Origin: Carposina sasakii
Taxonomy: Eukaryota; Arthropoda; Insecta; Lepidoptera; Carposinidae
DNA length: 64,000 nt
NCBI GenBank assembly: GCA_014607495.2
Contig: CP053157.1
Span: forward strand, 2,108,001-2,172,000
Direction: 5' to 3'
Below, piece by piece: positions 6,702 to 16,352 of this stretch (position 1 is its first letter; the number at the start of each line of letters is the position of its first letter). Made by a program: the position numbers and the translations under genes. The notes under the pieces were generated by a model. The model was given only the letters and a program-made list of their open reading frames with translations, made no database searches and had not been told where the DNA came from.

Positions 6702-9284
6702 CTATGTATTATATACATTATCTCTATAGTCTTCTTCTTCTATTTCGTCTTCTGTTTCAGTTTCTGTTTTGACAGGTTGTAATTTTGTTATGTGGAATAA
6801 AGTTGATTCTATTTTCCTATTTCCAGTGTCAATCTTATAAATAGAGTTCGATATTTTTTCTACTATTTTGAAAGGGCCTATTTTTAATTCGTCTAACTTC
6901 TTTCGATTTAATCTATTCCCATTTTCGACATAAACACTGTCTCCTACATTAAATTCTTGCATTTTTCTGTTTTTATCAAATATTTTCTTGTTGTATTTGT
7001 GTGACTTTATTGTGTTCTCTAATGCCAATCTTTTATCAGCAATCCACTTGTCTTCCTTTTCTATTATTTTAAGTTCATTTGGTAAAATACTGACATTTGT
7101 ACCATACAGTAAGTATTTTGGTGCAAAACCTGTAACGGAGTGTTCTGTCTCATTATATTTAAGTATACATTCTCGTGCTACTGTTGTCCATGCTCTCTTA
7201 TTATTTTTCTCATTCATCTTACACCTTATTTTATTTACTATTGTCTGATTTAACCTTTCATTCAAGCCATTCGAGAATGGTGTATTGACTGCTGTAAAAA
7301 TTAATTTAATATTATTCTCCTGCAAATAGTCTTTATATTCTCTTGAATTTATACCCGGATATTGATCTGTTAGAATTATTCCAATCTCATCTGTTTCTAG
7401 CACATTCTTTGTTAGTTTTATAAAATCACTTGCATTCTGCGTTTTTGAAGTTACAATCAATGCATATTCTAATTCTAATACAGGGTTTCGGCTCAAACAG
7501 TCTGCTTCTATATTCTCTTTACCGGGTATATATTTTACTGTAAAGTCATATTGAGATAGGTAGTATGTGAGGTCACCCAATTCTTCATCTGTTCTAGATC
7601 TAATATTCATGTTCTCCAGAGGTTTGTGGTCTGAGTATATAATGAATTGTTTCCCAATGAGCCAGTGTTGCCAATATTTGACAGCTTCTTTCATTGCAAG
7701 ACATTCCAAATATATGGCCTTTTTTCTTTTTTGAGATTCATTCAGTTTTTTTGAGAAATATGCTACTGGTTTGTCTTTACCATCTTGTTGTGTCTGTTTT
7801 AATATTGCCCCTATACCTTCTAAGGATGCATCTGTGAAGATTTTTATTGGTAAGTCTTTGTCAAATATTTCCAATACCGGTTGAGAACATAAATATCTTT
7901 TTATCTGATTAAATGATTCTTCACACTTCTTTGACCATATAAACTTCTCGTTTTTTCTTAACAATTTATGTAATGGGTCTAAGATAATGGCACTTTTCGG
8001 TATGTATTCATGGTAAAAATTGGTTTTACCTAAAAATTGTCTGATATTCTTCTGAGTCTTTGGAGTTGGAAATTTTTTTATTGAGATTAAATTGTCTTTT
8101 AATGGTCTCACAGAATTATTCTGAATTACATGACCAAGATACTTTACCGAGTCTGAAGCAAAGGTACATTTCTTAAACTTCAATCTAAAGCCTTCTTTTA
8201 TTATTGCCTCTAATACATTTCTTATGTGTCTTATATGTTCCTGAAAGGATGATGAGTATATTAAGATATCATCAATATAGTTGACTGAGTATCCTGTGAG
8301 ATTGTGCTTTCTTAAAATATTGCTTAAAATCCTTTGGAAAATTGCTGGTGATGTTTTTAATCCAAAAGGTAAGCAGGTCCATTGGAAGTGGCCACCTTGT
8401 GTGACAAATCCTGTTTTACTTCTATCTTCCACCCGTAGTGGTATTGACCAAAATGCTGAGTTTATATCCAGTGTAGTAAAATACTTACAGTTTCTAGTTT
8501 TTATAATCAAATCATCTATTAATGGGAAAGGTTGAGCCTGTGGTACAATGATTTTGTTTAATTCTCTGAAGTCTACACATAAGCGGGATCTTTTATTTTC
8601 ACCCCTTTTAAATGCCAATGTCACTGGAGCAGCAAAAGGACTGTATGATTCTTCTATCAAATTATTCTTTAGTAACATGGATATTTGCTCTTCAATCTCT
8701 GATTTGTCTTCTATTGTGCATCTATATGGTCTTTTGCTACAGTACCTGTTTACTTGTAAATCTATGTGAGCTTCATAATCTCTAACTGATCCAATATCAT
8801 ATTTGTCCTTGGCAAATATTGTTTTATATTTCTTTATGATCTTTTCTATTTCTATTTTCTTCTCTTCATCTAAATGGTCTATCATAATTCTAAATTCTTC
8901 AGTTTTAATGTGCTCATTAAAATTTATTGAATATGTTTTTATATTTTTATCTTCATTTTTGTTATTTCTGTATATCTTCTCTAATTTATTTGTGATTTTC
9001 CTTTGTTCTATGTGCAAGTCTTCATTCTGGGTTAATTTAAATTTCTTTATCATATCCAAACCAATTATAAAATCATCAAAATCTTCATTTTCAACTATGT
9101 ATACATCCACCTCTTCTTCTAACTCAAATATTTTAATTTTTATTGTTATCAAGCCATCTGTTTTCTTTACACCATTAACCGTTTTCATATATGCCATATT
9201 TATGTTATTTTTTATTTCTTTTACTTTAATCAATCTTGAATTTATTAAAGAGATCTGTGAGCCTGAATCATAAATGGCGCTCAC
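6702..9284 (-). CDS. pol: Pol polyprotein of Gypsy element 1 (integrase internally deleted)
   Basis: The 860-residue frame starts here at an internal Met. The true entry is by -1 frameshift at about 9340, which adds a few residues (VSTPLIKIKIL...) before the protease. Protease active site DSG is at about 6-8. RT has YIDDIL near 336-341. RNase H has FTDAS at 483-487 and YSDHKP at 550-555. The sequence then passes directly from the RNase H tail (LSRNPVLE, about 597-604) into the middle of an integrase core (VTSKTQNASDF). The HHCC zinc domain and first catalytic Asp are therefore absent, although LTD (about 638-640) and the Glu in NGLNERLNQ (near 676) remain. A GPFKIVEK motif near the end is the usual Gypsy integrase tail. 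The deletion is in frame. Confidence 0.9.
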   Translation of the reverse strand: MSAIYDSGSQISLINSRLIKVKEIKNNINMAYMKTVNGVKKTDGLITIKIKIFELEEEVDVYIVENEDFDDFIIGLDMIKKFKLTQNEDLHIEQRKITNKLEKIYRNNKNEDKNIKTYSINFNEHIKTEEFRIMIDHLDEEKKIEIEKIIKKYKTIFAKDKYDIGSVRDYEAHIDLQVNRYCSKRPYRCTIEDKSEIEEQISMLLKNNLIEESYSPFAAPVTLAFKRGENKRSRLCVDFRELNKIIVPQAQPFPLIDDLIIKTRNCKYFTTLDINSAFWSIPLRVEDRSKTGFVTQGGHFQWTCLPFGLKTSPAIFQRILSNILRKHNLTGYSVNYIDDILIYSSSFQEHIRHIRNVLEAIIKEGFRLKFKKCTFASDSVKYLGHVIQNNSVRPLKDNLISIKKFPTPKTQKNIRQFLGKTNFYHEYIPKSAIILDPLHKLLRKNEKFIWSKKCEESFNQIKRYLCSQPVLEIFDKDLPIKIFTDASLEGIGAILKQTQQDGKDKPVAYFSKKLNESQKRKKAIYLECLAMKEAVKYWQHWLIGKQFIIYSDHKPLENMNIRSRTDEELGDLTYYLSQYDFTVKYIPGKENIEADCLSRNPVLELEYALIVTSKTQNASDFIKLTKNVLETDEIGIILTDQYPGINSREYKDYLQENNIKLIFTAVNTPFSNGLNERLNQTIVNKIRCKMNEKNNKRAWTTVARECILKYNETEHSVTGFAPKYLLYGTNVSILPNELKIIEKEDKWIADKRLALENTIKSHKYNKKIFDKNRKMQEFNVGDSVYVENGNRLNRKKLDELKIGPFKIVEKISNSIYKIDTGNRKIESTLFHITKLQPVKTETETEDEIEEEDYRDNVYNT

Positions 9285-9331
9285 TTCTAATTTATTTTCT
9301 AATAAAATCTTAATCTTGATTAATGGTGTAC

Positions 9332-10453
9332 TTACTCGTTTTTTTTTTCTGTATTTAAATCAACTTCAATGATGGAGTTATTATTAACATTTCTAGTTTT
9401 GGTAACCTTCTCATATTCATTTTTATTTTTCTTGAACCAACATGATTCATCCGGATGATATCTAATTCCTTTGTCCAAAGATTCACAAGTCTTACATGGC
9501 TTCTTCTCATTAGCTCTATTTTTATAAACAAATGTATTACTCTTTATTATGGTAGAATTTTTCTTGTACATCATACCTTCATATTTTCTTATCTCATTGA
9601 ACAAGTCAGTGGTGTCATTGAGTTCATCCCTGTTTAGTTTATTTAGGATAAACCCGGGTAAACCTATTGCAATAAGGTCTATCATTGTTTTGGTGTCTAT
9701 TGATTTGTTTATATCTAGTATAAGCCGTTCTTTTTTTAAAGCATAATCTATTAACAGTCCTTCTTTATATCTGAATGCAAGAGCATTTGTGACTATGTCC
9801 CATCCTCGGTTTTTAAAAGTTTCTAAGAATTTGTCTTTCCACTCATTCCATCCAGAATTTACTGTTAATTTGATGATCATCGAGCTATACCAATCCAAAC
9901 AAGATTTTTCTAAAAATAACCGCAATATTTCTATTTTTGTTTCATCTTTTATTATATTAAAGCGCTCACATTCTTTTTCAAAATTCTCTATCCATTGCAT
10001 TGCATTTGGATTCTTGCTTGTGAATTTTTCAATAATAAACTTCTCAGAAACATTTTTTAAATTGTGTTGATTTTCTTTCTTTGTTGTAGTGTCGATTAAT
10101 TTTTCCAAGATATGTTGCAGACTGTCATCTTTGCCTGACGGTTGTTTTGTGCTCACTTCTTCTAAATACTGATCTAAAAATTGCATATTACCTTCCTCAT
10201 CTATATATGTTTTTTTGTGATCTTCATCCAATTTTATCCAAATTTTTCTAGTTTGATGCCTTTTCTTTATACTATTTTTTATTTTTAGGAAAGTATTCAT
10301 ATTAACAATATATGTATGATAATTCACCGGCCTCAGCTCATCAGGTAGAACATAACGTTTTCCTTCTTCTGTAGATATTGAGGTTATGGCTAATACATTA
10401 GATTTTCCATCACTTGAAGCTATCATCGTAAATTCAAATTGCAGCCGGTCCAT
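9332..10453 (-). CDS. gag: Gag protein of Gypsy element 1
   Basis: The 373-residue frame begins at ATG 10453, only 27 bases inside the 5' LTR border. A central region (about 130-290) has the Trp- and Leu-rich helical pattern of retrotransposon capsid domains (WIENFEKECERF, LDWYSSMI, WNEWKDKFLETF). Near the C-terminus a Cys/His cluster (CKTC...YHPDESC) looks like a variant zinc knuckle for RNA binding. It ends in a lysine-rich tail encoded by the slippery A run. Pol continues in the -1 phase, so gag and gag-pol are made in a set ratio. Confidence 0.85.
   Translation of the reverse strand: MDRLQFEFTMIASSDGKSNVLAITSISTEEGKRYVLPDELRPVNYHTYIVNMNTFLKIKNSIKKRHQTRKIWIKLDEDHKKTYIDEEGNMQFLDQYLEEVSTKQPSGKDDSLQHILEKLIDTTTKKENQHNLKNVSEKFIIEKFTSKNPNAMQWIENFEKECERFNIIKDETKIEILRLFLEKSCLDWYSSMIIKLTVNSGWNEWKDKFLETFKNRGWDIVTNALAFRYKEGLLIDYALKKERLILDINKSIDTKTMIDLIAIGLPGFILNKLNRDELNDTTDLFNEIRKYEGMMYKKNSTIIKSNTFVYKNRANEKKPCKTCESLDKGIRYHPDESCWFKKNKNEYEKVTKTRNVNNNSIIEVDLNTEKKNE
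9338..9344 (-). promoter_or_regulatory. -1 ribosomal frameshift site A AAA AAC
   Basis: On the minus strand the heptamer AAAAAAC sits in the gag phase as A AAA AAC, two codons before the gag stop (9332-9334). A -1 slip enters exactly the phase of the pol frame with no intervening stop. This heptamer is a classical slip site of retroviruses. I did not identify a downstream pseudoknot. Confidence 0.8.
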
Positions 10454-10480
10454 CTTCTATTAGTTAACAAAATGTCGTTT

Positions 10481-10838
10481 TATAAGATATATTATTGAGG
10501 ATTTTCAAAATAAACCAAATTGTTTCTCTGAAAATACAAAGTTTTATTTTATTTATTACGCCTACATATTACAACAATTATCGTTTAACCACTCTATTTA
10601 CACTTTTATCTTACCTGAAAATACAAAGAAACGACATTTAAAGTTCACTAATATCGCTTCCTCAAGTATATCCTTCACTTTATCTATCTATAAGTTTTAA
10701 TAATAATGAAATAACTAAGTAATCTCAACATCAATCCGCCATTGCATAAAACGTCGCTCCCTGTCAACTTCCAATGACAGCTTTACGAACGCGCGAAGCG
10801 CGGCAAAATTTGAAATGACGAAGTGTCATTTCATTACA
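10481..10838 (-). repeat. 5' LTR of Gypsy element 1
   Basis: This is the second copy of the 358-base LTR, appearing identical to 6307-6664. It is followed on the right by TATA (10839-10842). It should hold the promoter. No clear tRNA-type primer-binding site (TGG...) follows it inside the element. Confidence 0.92.
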
Positions 10839-10869
10839 TATATATGCTATTTTTATAATATATATTGTA

Positions 10870-11844
10870 CTAGTGGACGCCCGCGACTCCGTCCGCGTGG
10901 ACTACAGAAAAAAAAATGTCGAAATTATCCGGGATAAAAACATTTTCCCGGGATAAAAAGTAGCCTATATGTTAAGTGGGACCTGTCACAATATATTCCT
11001 GAAAACTGCACCGAAATCGGTTAAGCCGTTCCTGAGATTAGCGTGCACAAACGCACAGACAGTCCCTTCCCGTGGGAATTTCGGGAAATCAATTCTTAGT
11101 GCTTCCCCGCAGTCTCCGATTTTAGCTTCACATGTACAGCGGTTTTTGTAAAAAAATTGAATTCCCGTTAGTCCCCTTCCCGTGGGAATTTCGGGAAATT
11201 CGTTCTTAGCGCTCCCTCGCAGTCCCTAATGAACGTACAGGTCTAATTTCGAATTCATATGTATCGCGCTTGTCGTAAAAAAATGAATTCCCGTTTGTCC
11301 CCTTCCCGTGGGAGTTTCGAGAAATCCGTTCCTAGTGCTTCCTCGGGGTCCCAAATAAACAAATATGCCCAACTTAAGATTCATATGTGTAACCGTTTTC
11401 ATAAAAAATAATTAATTCCCGTTGGCCCCCTTCCCGTGGGAATTTCGGGAAATTCGTCCTTAGTGCTTACTTGCAGTCCCTAATGAACATCTATGCCCAA
11501 TTTCAGCTTAATATGTATAGCGGTTTTCGTAAAAATTATGAATTCCCGTTTGTCCCCTTCCCGTGGGAATTTCGGGAAATCCGTTTTTAGTCCTCCCTTG
11601 CTCTCCCCAATGAACATATATGCCCGATTTCAGCTTCATATGTATAGTGGTTTTCGTAAAAAATATAGAATTCCCGTTTGTCGCCTTCCCGTGGGAATAT
11701 CGGGAAATTCTTATAGCCTATGTTCATCCAGGTCCTATAAGGATTCTAACGGTGAAAGAATTTTTAAAATCGGTCCAGTAGTTTTTGAGCCTATTCATTA
11801 CAACCAAACAAACAAAGTTTTCCTCTTTATAATATTAGTGTAGA
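10870..11844 (-). mobile_element. Helitron-like non-autonomous element with tandem array
   Basis: On the minus strand the element starts TCTACACTAATATTATAAAG and ends GGGCGTCCACTAG. It is preceded by A and followed by T, which is the exact signature of Helitrons (5' TC, 3' CTAG, insertion between A and T). A GC-rich potential hairpin lies just before the CTAG. No Rep/helicase frame is present, so it depends on an autonomous partner. The internal part is a tandem array. Confidence 0.85.
11065..11715. repeat. Tandem array, six units of about 110-128 bp
   Basis: The core TTCCCGTGGGAATTTCGGGA recurs at about 11068, 11178, 11304, 11432, 11559 and 11687, giving spacings of 110, 126, 128, 127 and 128. 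Between cores each unit has TTCATATGTATAGCGGTTTT-like sequence. Short open frames here are by-products of the repeat. Confidence 0.9.
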
Positions 11845-11916
11845 TAAGGAAATAGTGTAGGTATAAGTGTACAAGACAAAAGTATATTTTATAAAATTTT
11901 CTAAATTTTATGCACA

Positions 11917-12138
11917 TCTATTCCATACATATAAAAAAATTGTAACAGTTCGATGTTTGTGCACGCTAATCTCAGAAACAGCTGACCCCATTTCGATGCA
12001 GTTTTAAGGAATATGTTGTGACAGGTCCCACTTAACATTAAGGCTACTACTTATCCCGAGAAAATGTTTTATCCCGGATAATATCGACATTTTATTTTTC
12101 CTGCAGTCCACGCAGACGGAGTCGCGGGCATCCACTAG
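11917..12138 (+). mobile_element. Short Helitron-like element
   Basis: It starts with TC after an A (11916) and ends GCATCCACTAG before a T (12139). Its body matches, in inverted orientation, the first 230 bases of the element at 10870, including the phrase around GTGACAGGTCCCACTTAAC. It is diverged from the others in the window. Confidence 0.75.
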
Positions 12139-12700
12139 TTCTGTAATATATTGTCATCCACCCTTATTAAGTTTAAAATCAATATATAGGTAGATACATT
12201 CGACCCTTGTCAAAAGGCGATTTTAATTATTACAGTTCATCGTCCTACATTTTTGAGCACAAAATTGTCATTTCATGATGATGTATTGCCGCTTGATGGA
12301 TGACCGGCATCCCGACGCTCTGATGGACGGCAGCTTAAACAAACAATACAGATACTATATACCACCAAGACCTAAATTATATAATTATATAAAGACCCTA
12401 TATTAAAATGTAATATATAGCTGAAATATCGCTTGAAAACAAGAGCGACCAAATGCGATCTGTAAAAACGACAAAAAAAGAACACCTTTGCATGGGATCC
12501 ATATTGTATTTTAGGTCTACTAAGGACCAAATTTTTTGAGTCGCCAGACATTGAATACGAGTATGGACAAAAATTGCTGCAATCGTAATGAAATGGAGAG
12601 ACTGTTCCGGCTAAGTTTGAGGTCAATAAAATCTTTCGTAGCCCGAAAGTAATTGCCAATTTTATTTAATAGTGTGAAAACTTACTAACATTATTTCAAT
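12139..12700. other. No gene seen
   Basis: The longest frame (12372-12659, minus) shows no domain or family resemblance. The stretch is AT-rich and contains nothing else I can name. Confidence 0.45.
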
Positions 12701-13080
12701 ATAATAAAAGAAAACAAAGGTTTAAGCATTAAGTTGTTTCTTATAGTAACAAACAGCGTGAAATAAATATGAATCCCTTCATTCTTAAAGTTCTTGTTAA
12801 AAAAATAAACTCTTCGTTGACAATGGTGACTGAAAAATTGAAGGAGCTCTTTCACGATGTATACAAAGGATGTGACGCGACTTTGTGTGTTATAATAAAA
12901 GAAAACAAAGGTTTAAGCATTAAGTTATTTCTTATAGTAACAAACAGCGTGAAATAAATATAAATCCCTTCATTCTTAAACATTTGTTAAAAAACTAATC
13001 TCTTCGTTGACAATGGTGACTGAAAAATTGAAGGAGCTCTTTCACGATGTATACAAAGGACGTGACGCGACTTTGTCTGT
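12701..13080. repeat. Tandem duplication, unit 191 bp
   Basis: The segment 12701-12891 is repeated at 12892-13080 with a few base changes and small gaps. Both units begin ATAATAAAAGAAAACAAAGG and end near GACGCGACTTTGT. The sequence after the second unit continues as possible remains of a minus-strand frame (12987-13199) that I cannot identify. Confidence 0.88.
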
Positions 13081-13639
13081 GTCCTGAATAATGGTAATAG
13101 CTCGCTAAATGTAGTGTCGCCGGGATTTACAATCCTTGTGAATTTCTTTAGACAAGCAGAAAGGAGCAGCTTTTGCACAATTGCGTGTACCTCTGTCATG
13201 TTGTTGACTATTATTATTTTGGTTTGGTAGCTAATACAGTTTGTAATTTTTTACGATTTATTTTTTATTTACCGTCTTAAAAAAGGAGGAGGTTTCTCAA
13301 TTCGACTGTATTTGTTAAAGAAAAAAACAATTCTTACCGATTCAGTTTTTATCTACAGATTTGGCTAAGCGGTTGGTATAAAACCAGATATTTGGGAATA
13401 ATATAAAGCTGTATTTATCTGTGCATGACTGCGTTAGACTAAATAGTACATACGAAAAATATTACTTCCAAAATCATGCGCGGGAATTATTCTAAACGAA
13501 ACGCTCTCTTTGTACTTCTCGGAATCCTGCAGACTTATTTTGTAGCTCACTATTGTGTATAAATTCAAAATACACTTGAAAAAATTAGTGTTATTATATA
13601 TTCAAAGTTGTCACGGATTTTTTTAATCGCCTTTTGGTG

Positions 13640-13930
13640 TTTTTTAAATATTAAATAGGCTTATGCTTGACCACAACAAGCGCTTGCCTAAAAGAAACCG
13701 GTTCACTCTCGACTTGAAGACCGTAAGATTATAGTTCATGGGGAACAGGAATTCAGGCAGAGAGTTCCACAGGTTGGCCGTTCGCAATATGAATGTAGAA
13801 GTAAAACGCTTAGTACAAGTTTTCGGCACTTCAATGTGAACCGGTGTCGCCTTGACGTTTCCCTGGTCATCCGGTGGTAGAAGGGTGTTTTCAAAAATCA
13901 ACCTGCTAGGCTCAAATATATGGTATGGTA
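13640..13930 (-). mobile_element. Non-LTR LINE, C-terminal fragment
   Basis: The minus-strand frame 13644-13901 encodes KRFTSTFILRTANLWNSLPE followed by YNLTVFKSRVNRFLLGK. This is the well-known C-terminal end of many insect jockey/CR1-type reverse transcriptases. The rest of the element is not seen upstream. Confidence 0.65.
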
Positions 13931-14530
13931 TGTAATGAATAACACAAGCACCAAATATTTATGTTCTAATTATTTTGTACCTGTATTACAAAAATAGAAG
14001 TTCAAACTCCGGAAAAAAACTTCACTAATATTAAAACCTTAATAAAAGAGTGAAAACTAATAAAAAAGTTTCCTCCAATCCCACGGCGAAGAGAAAGTCA
14101 CTAAAGTTAATTACACAGTCCTGAAAAGATTATTTCTTGACTTAGGGCAGTTTTACAAAGATGAATCGTGATACTATAATTAAATGGCGTAAAGATTTAG
14201 ATAGATGATATAACCGGTATCTTAAAGAATGGGTAACCGGTTTAAAGCTATGGTTTTCTACTACGGACGCAAAAATATACAAAAAGAAATATGCAAAAAT
14301 TCTTTATGGCGCCGGCATGTGAAAGTTCCTTCAGGATCGCTATAATGTATGCCGCTTTGGTAATTTTTTGTTGTAGTTTTTTTTACTTGCTTCTTCCGTC
14401 TTCTTTTTTTTGTCTTCTGTGACTGTCTTTATTTCTACCTAAGGTTTATATGTTTCTATCCGCCCCCTGATTATACAGTACAATGGCAAGCTTATATCAA
14501 AAAGAGATCTCTTTTATTTTATGTACCATA
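13931..14530. other. No gene seen
   Basis: AT-rich non-coding sequence. A CCCCCTGATTA motif at about 14465 matches one end of the mini-foldback family described at 17579, 18076 and 49567. Confidence 0.4.
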
Positions 14531-14534
14531 TATT

Positions 14535-14616
14535 CGTCCGGTCGGAGTGGAGGTTGTTGGGGGAGGCCTATGTCCAACAGTGGAATTCTCAGGGCTGTAA
14601 ATGATGATGATGATAT
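14535..14616 (+). mobile_element. RTE-like LINE 3' tip
   Basis: About 80 bases match the extreme 3' end of the LINE at 29.8-31.8 kb (GGTTGTTGGGGGAGGCCTAT to CAGGGCTGTAA), followed by a GATGATGAT tail. Confidence 0.85.
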
Positions 14617-14715
14617 TCTAGGTCTGCAAATAGGTCGTTTTATACCCATTCCATGCAATAAGCGAAAACAATGCTGGCGAAGCCGCGGAAAACAGTTCGT
14701 CTTCAAATAAAATAT

Positions 14716-14975
14716 ACATACATACATATAATCGCGCCTTTATCCCTTACGGGGTAGGCAGAGCACCAGGGGCCGATAGGACCAAATGGTGCCACTTCTG
14801 AACAATTTTGAGGGTATAGTTGAGATGTACAATTTCAGTTAGTGGTGACAGGTGGTCAGCCCATCGCCTACAAAACTCCAAGACCCTCTTGTCCCTCTAC
14901 TTACTTGTACAGTATGTCCGGGAAGAGAATAAAATAAAAACCTATTATATTGTTCTATTCTATGACCTCATATCT
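14716..14975 (+). repeat. LINE-tail repeat family A
   Basis: Contains TTACGGGGTAGGCAGAGCAC and GACAGGTGGTCAGCCCATCG. Other copies lie at 28340-28442 (minus), 33517-33760, 43258-43765, 47735-47935, 58297-58378 and 62042-62148 (minus). All share the end marked by a CATA/TATG run and CACGCCTTTATCCC, and differ in how far they extend the other way. That is the pattern of 5'-truncated non-LTR copies whose 3' end is the TATG side. Confidence 0.75.
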
Positions 14976-15838
14976 TGCCAAAAACACTTGCTCTGTACTT
15001 TATTATGATGTTGACCTCCGCCAGTTCTCTATAAATCACTAGCGAAATGACAGAAAAATCGACAATCAACCATTGATTAGCATTAACTGCAGGATCATAA
15101 AAGAGATCCCATAGTCCCGTTTAGCGTGGCAACAAACTATACCATAGTAGGCCAAGAGGTTTAGCATTTCAATATTGTAGGTACCTGACAAAGGGAACCT
15201 GTTAATGGGATCAAACGGCTGGTAGCTTAAAGAATTACCATCCTTACAGGTAGAAAGGTATCCAGATAATTAAAAGGTTAGAGCAGATTTAACGTCAATT
15301 GAGAACTCCGTGTTATAGAGTCCGAATTGAAATAACAGCTTAAGGCTGTCCGCAGACCGGGTCGTCTCGTTGTGAGGAAAGCTCTTCGTGATAGATTGCT
15401 CTAAGTTACGTAGCGTTTTTCTATCGATAGATGTTTGTCGTCGTAATATTTACTCAAATAGGTAGTGGTAGCCTAATGTTTAAGACTTGCCACCGAATTT
15501 ATTGCATGTACCTATACATACATATTGTAAAATTCTAATTTTATCACTCAGCTATACTCGAGGCAGTCGGGTAAAACAATCACCAAATCCTTGGCACGCA
15601 ATAGACAGGGTGTTTTTTCGTGGCCACCCCTGACGAAGGGTACGTACTCTAAACATCGAATAAAGTAAGTTGATGCAAAAAAAAAGGTGGGAAAAGATGA
15701 CAACTTTATTGAAAAAAAAAATTAATTACTTGATCGGGCGAAATTTATAGCTATATGTAAAGCTATTGGGATGAAAAAATAACGTTTCCAATAATGTGAT
15801 TTCAAAAAGAGATGGTAAAATTCGTCATCCGAGTAATT

Positions 15839-15910
15839 GACCCGGTGGCTCAGTGGTAAGAGCGCTGGCACGGAACGCAGAGGTCGTGTGTTCGATTCCC
15901 ACCCGGGTGA
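15839..15910 (+). other. tRNA-like module (SINE-type, 72 nt)
   Basis: It has an A box (TGGCTCAGTGG), a paired D stem (GCTC/GAGC), a B box (GTTCGATTCCC) and an acceptor stem with 6 of 7 pairs (GACCCGG/CCGGGTG). The anticodon stem does not pair properly and the T stem here has a mismatch. I therefore call it a tRNA-derived repeat and not a working tRNA gene. Confidence 0.75.
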
Positions 15911-16280
15911 GGATTTTTTTCCATTTCTTTATTAATAATTTTATAATATATAATATCTTGACTAATTATTATGAGTTATCAGATCCGAGGGTCAGTGGAG
16001 GGTGTAGGGCCCGGTGGTGGGCGCACCCATAGTGAATGTTTGAACTTCCGAATTGTAACGCCTAATACAATTTCATTTATCTTGACTAAGATAAAAACAC
16101 TTCTCCATAATATAATCCGTTAGGATATGGTTGATCGTTTCATCATTAAAACATTGTGCTGAGGGATTCAGCTTTGTTTGCCGAGATTTGGCTTATGTAT
16201 AGCTATCGGGATGAAAAAATAACGTTTCCAATAATGTAATTTCAAAAAGAGATGGATGAAAATTCGTCATCCGAGTAATT

Positions 16281-16352
16281 GACCCGGTGGCTCAGTGGTA
16301 AGAGCGCTGGCACGGAATGCATAGGTCGTGGGTTCGATTCCCACCCGGGTGA
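16281..16352 (+). other. tRNA-like module (SINE-type, 72 nt)
   Basis: Second copy of the module at 15839 with few changes. The T stem pairs perfectly (GTGGG/CCCAC) and the B box is GGGTTCGATTCCC. The anticodon arm is again poorly paired. Confidence 0.75.

Larger units (their letters stand above)
6307..10838 (-). mobile_element. Ty3/Gypsy-type LTR retrotransposon, integrase-deleted
   Basis: Two direct repeats of 358 bases (6307-6664 and 10481-10838) flank a gag frame and a pol frame on the minus strand. The flanks carry TATA on both sides (6303-6306 and 10839-10842), a plausible 4-base target duplication in an AT-rich site. Domain order protease-RT-RNase H-integrase is that of Ty3/Gypsy elements. 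There is no envelope frame. By eye the two LTRs show no difference, which implies very recent insertion. The integrase lacks its zinc-binding domain and first catalytic Asp. Confidence 0.93.

Noticed and set aside
8803..9273. Plus-strand frame of 156 codons
   Set aside because: Antisense shadow of the AT-rich pol gene, dominated by Phe, Ser and Ile.
11065..11715. CRISPR array
   Set aside because: The units are tandem and continuous (about 127 bp) without short unique spacers, inside a Helitron in an animal genome.
11493..11843. Plus-strand frame of 116 codons (and similar frames at 24162-24905)
   Set aside because: They read through the 127-bp tandem array and repeat its unit; a repeat by-product and not a gene.
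15839..15910. Functional tRNA gene
   Set aside because: A and B boxes and most stems are good, but the anticodon arm does not pair and the copies sit inside a dispersed repeat.
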